Of a stretch of 62,500 nt of DNA, positions 12,514 through 22,900 are shown piece by piece. The first letter of the stretch is position 1. Every line of letters begins with the position of its first letter. Source of the stretch: Paratrimastix pyriformis (Eukaryota; Preaxostyla; Paratrimastigidae); contig JAPMOS010000108.1 in NCBI GenBank assembly GCA_027972325.1, positions 1-62,500 on the forward strand, read 5' to 3'. Under the pieces are notes generated by a model, which did no database searches, was not told the origin of the DNA, and saw only the letters and a list, made by a program, of their open reading frames with translations. The translations under genes and the position numbers were made by a program.

Positions 12514-13993
12514 GTTGTTGTTGTTGTTGTGATACTATTTCGACTGCCAGTAACTGCGCGCAAAACACAGAAAACTGAAACAGAAGAAAATCCGTTCATC
12601 CGGTCGAAACCGGCGGGTAACATGCCGACCTACACCCCCTCAGGGGTAGGCGCACAGACGGCATGGCGGGAAAGAGAGAGACTGGAATGTCGCCAGGAAA
12701 CAGAATCGTTCAAACACTTGACAGCAAACAGAAGGAACATCAAAAGAAAGAACGGGGCAAGGGGGGGGGACAAAAGGATCCAACACTGAGACACGGGACA
12801 CGAGGAACAATGAAAGGGGGCGAAGGAAGCAAAAGACAAGAACAGTTAGAACGAAAAATATTCCCGAACCCAGCCTGAGGGGGGGGCGGAACCCATCCAC
12901 CATGACCTACCACCTCGGTAGGACAGGCGCACGGGCCCCTGAATCCACCACCCCACACGTTGCTCCCTTCCCAAAGGCCCACGGTTGGCAACAGGCGAGA
13001 GGTCGGAGAGGCTAATCTTCGGAGGCACGGCAGAAGCGGCATGGTCGGGCGTCGAGGTAGCACGAGCGGGCGCAGCAGGCACAGCAGACAAGGGGACACA
13101 CCAGCAGCAACAGAGGCAGCAACAGGGGCAACAGGGGCAGCAACAGGGGCAGCAACAACAGGGGCAGCAACAGGTGCAGGTGCAGGTGCAGGTGCAGGTG
13201 CAGGTGCAGGTGCAGGTGCAGGTGCAGGTGCAGGTGCAGGTGCAGGTGCAGGCGCAAAGCCGGAGCATGAGATGAAGTCGGAGCCGGAACAGGTGCCGGC
13301 TTGGCGAATGGGTTCGCCACGGTGAGAGGTGCTCTTGGGGCAGCGGAAGAGGCAAATGGATTGCTCGAAGAAGGGGAACGGGCTCTCCTTCTTCCCCGCT
13401 GGACGATCGCCATCGATGATCGGGTGGCGAGTTCCACCTCCACCTCCAAGTTGCTTTGGACCACGGTATGTAGTCTCCCCAACAGATAGGAGGACTCGTT
13501 CTGGCGGTGTGCGGTGTTTGTCCACAGACGAGCCGCGCGATGATTCTTGTGGCACGTGGCAGTCGAAAGTTCGCACATTCGATTGCTGGAACAATAAAGC
13601 CCCAAGAAGTTGGAAAATAAACTGGCTGATCGCTTCAGGCTGCTTCTTCGGATTGTCCTCCAGCAGCATGTGCACCGTGCGTTCGATGATCTCATAGCGT
13701 GGAGCACGGTGCTCATTGACGACCAATGAACTGAAGAGCTTCATAAGCTCCAAACGCATCCAAGGAGAGAGCTTGTCCAATGGAGCTGAAGAGGGGGACC
13801 ACAGATGCCGACCCAACTCATCTTGAAGATACTCTACCATAGGGTCGTCACGACTTTGGATCTCGGCGTGATCCATAATAAAGTTGGAATCGTCCTTACT
13901 GAGCTCGTCATGCTCAGTGGCGATCTCCATGGCCAGAAACGGGCAGAACGCGGAGCAAAGGGAACGTGCAACGCCGAGACTTCAACCGGGGGG
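12514..13993 (-). mobile_element. Retroposon B2, second copy of B inside element copy 2, TSD actgggacctt
   Basis: Same ends as B1: a CAA-repeat tail at 12514 and a 5' end finishing in a G run at 13993. The 11-bp direct repeat actgggacctt lies at 12503-12513 and 13994-14004. Copy 1 keeps the unoccupied site at 5354-5364, so this insertion postdates the tandem duplication. The main frame is open as 396 residues (13930-12740): acidic N-terminus, helical region, then Ala-Pro repeat. The NPF motifs lie in a neighbouring frame of the same stretch. The hexamer tract is longer than in B1. Confidence 0.75.
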
Positions 13994-13994
13994 A

Positions 13995-15047
13995 CTGGGA
14001 CCTTCACCGGGCGGGTAACAGCCCGCTCAACCGGGCCACGCACCTCCAGGACCAGGCTCCGGCCGCAAGGGGTCACTCCAACATTGGTCGTGCTGGTGCG
14101 TTGCCGTTTCCACGCCGCAAATAAAGCCTCGGGGGCTACCATCTCATTTGATAGGAAGGTTGTCCTCTCGCCAGCAGAGGGGGTGGCCGACATCACCTGG
14201 GCACCAACCGACTCCGCCCAGGCCTTCGCCTCATCCAACATGTTCCCCGCACACCCCAGGGACAGAGCCGTGTTTCCCACCATGGGCAGCGCATCCATCT
14301 TTGCTGGGGGTCTCGGCAGACTGCGGGCATCAGGGTGGTGGATTCTGACCAGCCACCTATCCTTGACCACGGGCCCAAACAATCCCTTCCCTCTGCGCAC
14401 CGGCTCAGCCTCGTCCACAGCGCCATCCACCGAAACCGTTGGAGACCCGTCCGGACGGACAGCCTCCTCCGCAGCCCCACCAACAACCGGGGACGGGACC
14501 AGCGGGGCAGGAGCCACCGCAGCAACTGGATTGGCCGAACCAGGGGCAGGGGCCAACGCTTGGCCAGGAGCAGGGAGTCCAGCACCGAAGTTGACATAGC
14601 ACCTACCGCACCACAGAAGAACAACAAAGTGAGGATCGTTGCCAGGCCGCAGATCATCGATTGCATCCCCTTCACTACGGCACCAAAATACGTCCAACAC
14701 GACGAAAATGTTTCATTCCCATTCCCTTGTTCCCTCCTACTTTCCCGCATTCCCCTGTTCCATCCCTTGCCTCGATGAGCTCTCTCAGAATAAAGCATTC
14801 TTGCCAACACTCGACTGATAGCTGTCATTCTCCTACCAATAATAAAACAATAGATCAGCATTTCCAATTCATTATTTCCCAGGTTCGTCCTGAGAGCATT
14901 CCGCACGATCTGCTCGATCGTTTGCGGTGCAGGTCTCCGAACTGCTTGTTCAGATCCCAAGGCGCAGACTTCTTGTCTGTAAGCCCATACAAACGCAAAC
15001 ATAAGCGGAACTAGGACGGACCAAATGCGCAGATTTAAAGCTTGCAA
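13995..15047 (-). CDS. ORF1-like region of element copy 2 (function unknown)
   Basis: From about 15047 leftwards there is a coding-like stretch, open as 284- and 288-residue pieces in two frames. It begins MQALNLRIWSVLVPLMF with a hydrophobic N-terminus. Next comes a conserved block (QTIEQIVRNALRTNLGNNEL), then an Ala/Pro/Val-rich linker and a charged segment (NMLDEAKAWAESVGAQ). It continues beyond B2 at 12,500-11,800 with KKTEDLGWRSGRSEMELEVA. The same region in copy 1 is 6391-5370. It occupies the ORF1 (RNA-binding) position of a non-LTR element but shows no known motif. B2 is inserted inside it. Confidence 0.35.
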
Positions 15048-15621
15048 CAGAGATTATAACGCGGGGGCCACTCGTTTTCAGACAGTGCCAACACAGAAGG
15101 ACAGGGAGAAATAGGGGGCCGATGATCACAGCAGCTGCCCACCCCCACGCACCCGTCCACAACCCGCCCAGCTCCTTCACTCACACCGCCCGTATCCGCA
15201 ACAACAACAGCCCCCACTTCCTGCCCCCTCCGCGCCATAGCCCGGGCCCTGGGGACCTCGTCGGTCGGGATGCGGAGGACGAAGCCCCGTCCCACCGCCC
15301 CGAATCCAAATCGCGATCCTTCAGTTTGATTTGGTCCGGGGCGGTGAGACCGCTCGTCGCAAACCACCGCATCACGTCGGCCACCGATCTGCAACCGGCC
15401 GGCCTCAGCACGATGACCGTCTTGCCAGGCACATTCTCGAACTGCTCCGACCGCTCCCCGGCAAAAATCGGCCGGCGACCCGCCACGACCGATGGCCACA
15501 CTGGCGGGCCCCTCACCACACATAGCACACGGAACACCTTCATCATAGGGTCTTGCACCTACCAAGAGATGATCATTCCCAACCCCCACCTGACAGACCT
15601 TGCCATAAACTTGTTTCCCAG

Positions 15622-17133
15622 TCACAAAGCAGCCAGGATTGGCTTCCTAATCGCTTTCAGGAGCAACTCCAGGGAGAAGTCCCCAACAATCGTAGTGGCT
15701 GAGCGCGACTCAGGTAATTCCTCCATTCGGTGGTCCAGGATGTCCAATCCCTTCACCCCACAAAACTTGTCCAATAGCTCCAAATCATCTTCATAGATGA
15801 GCACCTCAAAGGAGGGGTAGGAACCCTCCACCAGCGGCTCAGCGAATCCATCCCTCTCCATTGCCAATGTCAAGTTTCGATAGTTGGGCGAGGACGAGTC
15901 CAGAGGCTTCTTGAAACGAACCGGAACACGGACTCTCTGCGACAAAAGAGACATCATCCAACAAACTACCAGTAAGACCACGATCACATTGATAGGGCCG
16001 GGACCCGATGCAGGTCCCCCCCTCACCCCACCACAAAAGCGAAATATACCGACCTTACCCTCACGTCTCTTTTGCTCGCAGCCTCCGATTGCGCAACAGC
16101 TGCTTCTGCATCCCGTTTCTTCTCCTCGATCTTCCCGGCTTCTTCCATTTGCTCCATCGTCATCCCAGATTGTTCTTCAGTCTTGTTCATTGGAAAATAG
16201 CAAGAGGCAGCGAGAGAATCGACGCAAAAAACGGGGCAAAGGAATTCAAAACTCGAGGGTCTATGCGACCGGGGGGAACAAAGGAGGTAGGAACCCTCCA
16301 CCAGCGGCTCAGCGAATCCATCCCTCTCCATTGCCAATGTCAAGTTTCGATAATTCGGCGAGGACGAGTCCAGAGGCTTCCTGAATCGAACCGGAACACG
16401 GACTCTCTGCGACAGAAGAGACATCATCCAACAAACTACCAGTAAGACCACGATCACATTGATAGGGCCAGGACCCGATGCAGGTCCCCCCCTCACCCCA
16501 CCACAAAAGCGAAATATACCGACCTTACCCTCACGTCTCTTTTTGCTCGCAGCCTCCGATTGCGCAACAGCTGCTTCTGCATCCCGTTTTTTCTCCTCGA
16601 TCTTCACGGCTTCTTCCATTTGCTCCATCGTCATCCCAGATTGTTCTTCAGTCTTGCTCATTGGAAAATAGCAAAAGGCAGCGAGAGAATCGACGCAAAA
16701 ATCGGGGCAAAGGAATTCAAAACTCGAGGGTCTATGCGACCGGGGGAACAAAGGAGGGGTAGGAACCCTCCACCAGCGGCTCAGCGAATCCATCCCTCTC
16801 CATTGCCAATGTCAAGTTTCGATAATTCGGCGAGGACGAGTCCAGAGGCTTCCTGAATCGAACCGGAACACGGACTCTCTGCGACAGAAGAGACATCATC
16901 CAACAAACTACCAGTAAGACCACGATCACATTGATAGGGCCAGGACCCGATGCAGGTCCCCCCCTCACCCCACCACAAAAGCGAAATATACCGACCTTAC
17001 CCTCACGTCTCTTTTTGCTCGCAGCCTCCGATTGCGCAACAGCTGCTTCTGCTTCCCGTTTTTTCTCCTCGATCTTCACGGCTTCTTCCATTTGCTCCAT
17101 CGTCATCCCAGATTGTTCTTCAGTCTTGCTCAT
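15622..17133 (-). CDS. Unknown protein; 5' part of the gene tandemly triplicated
   Basis: A two-exon model closes in frame. Exon 1 begins MSKTEEQSGMTMEQMEE (ATG at 17133 in the right-most repeat), runs through a Glu/Lys/Ala coiled-coil-like stretch to SKKRRE, then meets a GTAAGG donor and an intron of about 90 nt ending in TAG. Exon 2 continues CWMMSLLSQRVRVPVRFRKP and, only in the left-most repeat, runs on through YPSFEVLIYEDDLELLDKF to KAIRKPILAAL and a stop at 15622. I do not recognise the family. Its donor is the only GTRAG-type one I found, and it differs from the neighbours in having moderate GC. In the left-most repeat exon 1 is one base shorter and out of frame, so which copy is used is unclear. 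More coding-like sequence (FENVPGKTVIVLRPAG, about 15,450) lies downstream. Confidence 0.4.
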
Positions 17134-17215
17134 TGGAAAATAGCAAAAGGCAGCGAGAGAATCGACGCAAAAATCGGGGCAAAGGAATTCAAAACTCAAA
17201 GGTCTATGCGACCGG
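15818..17215. repeat. ~470-bp direct repeat, three tandem units
   Basis: Units start near 15818, 16288 and 16760, each beginning taggaaccctccaccagcgg. Each holds, on the minus strand, the upstream sequence, exon 1, the small intron and the first part of exon 2 of the unknown gene. Units differ by a few bases (for example the T run before the intron and an AGG/AGC change in exon 1). The right-most unit ends at about 17215, where the retroelement fragment begins. Confidence 0.9.
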
Positions 17216-18400
17216 GGAGGCAACCGCCGTCCCGAGCCAACCCCCTTCCCTCACTGCCAACACCTTGCACCTCTCCAGGTGAAACAGGTGAAGGCACGCT
17301 GGGGTTACCACCGGCCGGGTCGACACCAGCGACCCGATGACCCTGGCCAGGCGCCGGGCCGGAACCCTCTCCGACCCCATCAGCTCCCGGACCTCCAGCA
17401 CCAGTGCCGCAGTCCTCTCCGGGGGGAGCTCGACCCTCAGGTTGTGGGCATCGAGCACAAACCCGAGGAAGATGCATCGATGAGCTCCGACAAAGGAGCA
17501 CTTGTTGGAGCTTATGGTAAACCCCAAGCTGCAAAGGAGCGACAGGGTCTCGAGCATCTGCCTCTCGGCCTCCCCCCTTGTGGCGCAGAGGATCAGGATG
17601 TCGTCCAAATATACGACGCACCTGATCCCCTGCGCCCGGAGCTGCTCCACTACTGGTTTCAACAGTTTGGTGAAGCAGAAAGGTGCCAGCGACGCCCCAA
17701 AAGGCATCGCCATCGAGACAAAGGTCGTCTGCCCCCATCTGAACGCCAGTCGGGGCTGGGATTCCGCCGCAACCGGAACATGGTAATAGGCTTTGCGAAG
17801 ATCGACCTTCATTAGCAGGTCGTCTTTCTTCATCAGCCAACATGCCTCTGTCAAACCCTCGAGTTTGAAATGAGGCGGATCCAGGTATTGATTCGATAGG
17901 CGGCAGTCGAGAATGGGCCTCAGCCCACCCTCGCCCTTCGGGATCACAAACAAGGTCTGTAGCAACAGTCCTTGCGTGTCCTCGCTCACCGCCTTGATCG
18001 CCCCCAAGGAGATCATCTCGCTCACTTCGTGCTCGATCGCCTCCCGGGCTTCCCCTGACAAGGCCTTGGGAGGCCTGGCCTTGAAGAGTTTCTTTGGGAC
18101 CACCACCGGATCCACGCGAAAACCCTCCCTCAGGAGCTTGACCGCGAAAACCGCGCTCTTGGCTTTGAGCCCCTCCCAAACTGCAATTGTTCGGAAAATC
18201 TTTCAAGCTGCTCGTCTTTTCGCAGACCGCGAGGCAGCTGGCGACGAAAAAAGCGCCTCCTCCCCCATCGGGGTGATCACCGGGTCCACGGGCATCAGGG
18301 TCCCCACCGCCACTCCACAAGGCAGGGGCTGTGGGGCCGTCCCCGAAGCCTGGCTCTCCCCCTCCCCCTCGCCTACAAGCGAAGACGAAGAATAGGAGGC
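17210..18400 (-). mobile_element. Fossil fragment of a DIRS/Ngaro-like (tyrosine-recombinase) retroelement
   Basis: The minus strand encodes a reverse-transcriptase domain whose blocks fit the DIRS/Ngaro branch: ILDCRLSNQYL, LLMKVDLRKAYYHVPV, MAMPFGASLAPFCFTKLL and VVYLDDILI, in the expected order, with the start of the RNase H-side region after them. Only this internal part is present; terminal repeats and the recombinase are not seen in place. It is a broken fragment abutting the 470-bp repeats. Good preservation of the domain suggests a fairly recent arrival. A short neighbouring stretch (about 18,370-18,600) with VSALMTGVRKVRPEVPRY could belong to a relative. Confidence 0.75.
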
Positions 18401-18912
18401 AGCCTTCTCTTCAGTACGCGGCTTCTTAAATGATGTCGTCGGGGCCGCCGCCGGCGCAGCCCCAAATCCGGATGGTCCGAGTACCGAGGAACCTCAGGGC
18501 GAACCTTCCGAACTCCGGTCATCAGAGCGGAAACCGTCGGCTCTTCCCCGACAGCGAAGCCCAAAATCGGCTTCAGACTCGTCGAAATCGCAGCCACCCG
18601 GGCCTTACAGGCGGAATAGCCCACCCTGGCCCCGACCCTCTGGCCCCGACCCTCGCCCCGACCCTCGATTCGACCCTCCCCGACCCTTTCCGACCCTCCC
18701 CCGACCCTTGCCGCGACCCTCCCCGACCCTCGCCCGACCCTCGCCCCGACCCTCGCCCCGACCCTCCCCGACCTCGGGGGACCCTGGCCCCGACCTGGGG
18801 GGACCCTGGCCCCGACCTGGGGACCCTGGCCCCGACCTCGGGGGACCCTGGGTGGTCCCGCCGTGGGGAGGAGGGAGGGAGGAGGGAGGAGGGAAGGGAG
18901 TGTGTGGCGGGG

Positions 18913-18946
<34 letters not shown>

Positions 18947-19925
18947 AGGAGGGAGGGGGGGAGGAGGGAGGGGAGGGGGGGGTGGGCGGGAAGAGGAGGG
19001 AAGGGGTGGCAGGTGGGTGGTGGGTGCTGGTGGGGGAGGGGGGGGGGGCTGCGCTTCGGGTAAACAGCGCAAGTGGCTTTGCGCTCCCAGGGAGGATCCA
19101 TTTGAAAACGTGAACGATTGAGGTGGCTGGGATGGTTGGCGATCCGGAAAAAATTGAATTTCTCGCACATGTTTTTCCAAAATTTTCCCCTACGGGGTCT
19201 GGTTTTTCGATTTTTTCGGGGTGGTGTACTAAATTATGCAGTGTACTAAATTATGTCGAGTACGGTATTTCTCAGTTCGATTATGTCGTGCTGTTTAGGT
19301 GATTGAATAGTATTGCACACACCCCACAGTCCTTTCAGGCTGAGGGCACGAGCCCAACGGCATCGCTTACGAGTGATGGCTGCGGTCCAAGTGCTCTCAC
19401 CACTTGCATGGCCGGCTCTTGGTCCTGCTCCTGCCCCAGCTGATCCCGCTGCCCCCCCTGCTCCCGCCCCTCGCCCATGTCCCTGCCCCCGTCCTGCCGC
19501 CCCTGGTGCCGCTCCTGCTGCCGACTTGATCAGGCCCGTGGCTGGGTGATGTACGTTGACCTGCCCGATTTCCCGAATGGTGTCCCCCTGGATGCTGCGG
19601 GGTGCCGGCACCCAGCAGCGCCCGGACCTGGTGCTGCGGAGACACTGAAAAAGATTGTGTTCCTGGAACTTACAGTCCCCTCGGAGCAAAACGTGAGTGC
19701 GGCGGCACACGAGCGAAATCGGGCCGAAGCCCGCGCGTAACATAAACCCCCCGGGCCGCCGTCCCGCACCCAAGAGACCCATGGGTCGGCTCGCGTCCCC
19801 AATGGGGCGGTCACAGTTTGCGACCTGGCCTGCCAGAGGCAAGCAAATCTGCCAACCCAGCTGCCGTTCCACCATCCGTTTTGGTTTGTACACGTTATTG
19901 CTGAAAGCACCCGAACGAAGAGCGT
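18400..19925. other. No supported gene; low-complexity and anonymous sequence
   Basis: 18,620-18,860 is a GC-rich minisatellite built on cgaccctcgccc-like units, and 18,860-19,060 is a purine-rich G/GGA tract with a long G run. 19,180-19,260 is relatively AT-rich and has a repeated gtactaaattatg. 19,260-19,900 is GC-rich with open frames on both strands (for example 19,246-19,893 minus, 215 residues, Gly/Ala-rich), but none has recognisable motifs or clear exon structure. The EPS15-like gene ends at 19,926 pointing into this stretch. Confidence 0.6.
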
Positions 19926-22900
19926 TTAGAAAGTGAAATCGACCGGGCCCGAGACGGCAGGGGCAGGGGTCGGCGCAGGGGCCGCGGCAGGAGCAGGGGC
20001 CGCGGCGGGAGCAGAGGCAGCAGAGTCGAACAAGATGTCGCCTCCACCGAAAGAGCCAAAACTCTCCCAGCCACTGGAACTGACGGCAGGGGTGGTTTCA
20101 AGAGAATCGAAAAAGGTTCCGCCCATGGAAGCTGGCCGTTCGGATTCGCATGGTGTGGCCGAGGTGGAAGGCGTAACCTTGGTGCGCGGAGCTTCAGCTG
20201 TAGCGGCAGGGGCTGGAGCGGCGGCCGATTCAGGAACAGGGTCCTCGCCAAAATGATACCCGGGGTTCGCCGCAAAGCCCTCGCCCCCGAACGAGGCCGG
20301 GGGTGGCGGCGAGGTCACGGCGGATTCAAGGCCGGTATCCTCCCCGGAGAGAAACGTGTCTGCTCCGAAATCATCAAGTTTGGAAAGGTCTGTGGATGGG
20401 CCGCCGGCAGCAGTTGGGGCACCTGCCAGATGGGTGTCTTCTTCGGGGAGGAAAGTCAAAGCGAGCTGCGGAACCGGGGCGTTCGAAATAAAGTCGTTGC
20501 CGACTGGAAAGGGAGAGGTCCGAGTATGAATGCAATTGCTAACGCCGCGGAATTGACGGAGTGAGGGGCGGGGTGGAGGTGGGGCGGGGTGGAGGTGTGT
20601 GTGTGGGGGGAGGGAGGGGGAGGGAGGGGGAGGGAGGGGGGGAGGAGGGAGGAGGGAGGAGGAGGGAGGGAGGGAGGGAGGGGAGGGAGGGAGGGAGGAG
20701 GAGGGGAGGGGAGGGAGGGGAGGGGAGGGAGGGAGGGAGGAGGGGGAGGGAGGGAGGGAGGGGGAGGGAGGGGAGGGGAGGGGGCGGGCGGGACCGACGA
20801 TCGGGCGGCGCAGGTTGGGTCCTGGTCCGGGCTGGTTCGGTGCTGGTTCGAGTGCTGGTTCGGGTGCTGGTTCGAGTGCTGGTTCGGGTGCTGGTTCGGG
20901 TGCTGCTTCGGGTGCTGGTGCGGTGCTGGCGCAGTGCAGCAGTGCTGGCAGCAGGTGCAGAATGCGCAGGTGCAAGTGCGCGCAGGCAAGTGCAAGTGCA
21001 AGTGCAGGTGCAGGTGCAGGTGCAGGTGCAGGTGCAGGTGCAGGTGCAGGTGCAGGTGCAGGTGCAGGTGCAGAAGGAGCGGGTGTGGGCTCGGGTGTCG
21101 GCGTGGGTGCCGACGCGGCAGCGAGTGGCTCGGATGAGGTTGTGAGTGGTACGGGCACTGCAGGGGCCAGAACGTGCATTGAGACTGCTGCCTGTGGGGG
21201 AACCATGGTCACCGCCACGACTACTGGAGGAGACGGAGGAGCAGGAGTCGAAACTGGAGGGGGGCAGGCAGCAGCAAGAGCCGGAGGCACCGACGACACC
21301 GGAGGGGTAGGGAGGCAACTTGGAGCAGCGGACGGTTCGTTGCCCCCAAAGAACATCGAGGCGAGATCGAAAGGAACCATGCTTGAAGTGGAGGGCAGGG
21401 CGGGACTTGTAAGCTCACTCACAGCGACCGTGGAATTTTCGAAAACAGGTGGAGACGAGGGGACGTCAAGAGTGGGAGAAGGAGTCGAGGAAAGGGGCTT
21501 CGAGTCAGCACTGGGATGCGCGGCGAGGGCCTCTTTGGACTCGCGGATCAGGGCCGTGCGCTCGCGGAGTTGTCGCGTGCTCGTTTCGAGGAGTGCTAGG
21601 TCAGCCTGTGATAACAAAGTGGTCGGTCAGGCCTGAAAGGGCGTTGTTCGTGGAAGGCAATGGGGAGAGCAGCGCGCGGAGTGGGAAGGGGAGAGGGTCG
21701 GGACCTTTGAAGATTCGCACCGGGTTCGACTGGCCTCGAGATCACTCTGCACAAGGAGGAGAAAAGGGATCATGCGGCCCCAGAGCGGGGAAACGAACCT
21801 TCGCCACTTCGAGAGCGTTCTTGGCTCTTTCGTGCTCTTCGCGGGCGACTTGCACCTGGGTCTGCAAGCGAGTCTCCTCCTTGGCAACTTGATCCTGCGC
21901 GAGGTTTCGGCAATGTGTATGCCCGGGCAGGAGAATAGCAAGGAGAACCGCACGGTGAAGAACTGCACGGGGGGGGGGGGGGAACAGACCGAGGCGAGTT
22001 TCACTTGCTGTTGCAAGGTCACCAAGTTCGCCAACTGTGTCGTCAACCGTTCTTTCACGCCGTCCATCTGGGTGTTTGAAAGAGCAGTGAGTCGCTAGAA
22101 CAAGATGGCACCAAACCTCGACAAGGATCAAAGCGCGTCGCTGTTTCAGAACGGTCTCTTCTTGCCGGGCCTTCTGGCAGGCAAGCTCGAACTCGACAAC
22201 CTCTTTACTCTTCCGATCAAGCTAAGCGGACGATGTGTCCGGAATCGAAAAAGGAGAAGAGAAGAGAGGTGAGTGTGTTGTTGTGCGCAGTGTTTTGCGT
22301 CTGAAGTGGGCTCTCGACACGTTCCTATCTCGCCGCCCATGACCCCTGCCCTGCCCAAATCGCTTCCTGACACAGTCCTGCGCTGCAGTTCCTGGATCTT
22401 CCTGTCCCGGGCCATTGATGGTCCGTTTGTCTCCTTGCCCTCTGCCCGTCCTGTTCCGTTCCGTTCCGTTCCGTTCCTGTCCAGCGTGCGTGATCTGGGA
22501 ATCCTCGGGGTGGTGGCAGTGCCCTTAATGATGAAGTCGGCTCAGTTTGGATGCCCTACATTTTCCGCCCCCCTCCCGCCCTCCCCGCCTCCCCGCCCTC
22601 CCCGCCCTCCCGCCCCTCCCGCCCTCCCGCCCTCCCCGCCCTCCCCTCCTCGCCCTCCCCGCCCCGCCCCCGCCCTCCCCGCCCTCCCCGCCCTCCTCGC
22701 CCTCCTCGCCCTCCTCCTCGCAACGCACGCAACGCACGCACACGCCCTGTCGGACCATCGCGTCCCATTCTTCCTGGGAGTTGACTGGCCTGAACAGCTG
22801 TTCGACGGAATGCCCGTTGCCTAAGTTGGCCTGCTTGATTGTGGCGCTTTTTCCCTCGTGTCTTGTGCCATTCTCTCTCTTCTGTGTCTATGGTGCGGGA

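Larger units (their letters stand above)
6411..15066 (-). mobile_element. Tandem copy 2 of the same element, with nested insertions B1 and B2
   Basis: Nearly identical to copy 1 apart from short indels and the nested insertions. The 5' end is at about 15066, next to unrelated sequence. The endonuclease domain lies at about 9530-8800. After B1 the element resumes at 7249 and continues to about 6411 as a Lys/Arg-rich segment (about 7178-6960, with RKLRRRAVEERTRKGG) of the sort found between endonuclease and reverse transcriptase in LINE ORF2. It then meets copy 1 directly, so this copy ends without a visible reverse transcriptase or 3' tail. Subtracting B1 and B2 leaves about 5.8 kb of element. 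Head-to-tail repetition suggests an array rather than two independent insertions (inference). Confidence 0.65.

Noticed and set aside
15035-16026. Assignment of the unknown gene to Crinkler or RHS-type effector proteins
   Set aside because: Only vague resemblance; no LxLFLAK-type header, P-loop or other diagnostic motif was found.
22525-22824. Glycine/arginine- and proline-rich frames in both strands
   Set aside because: They fall in a CCCTCCCCGCC repeat within an EPS15-like intron.
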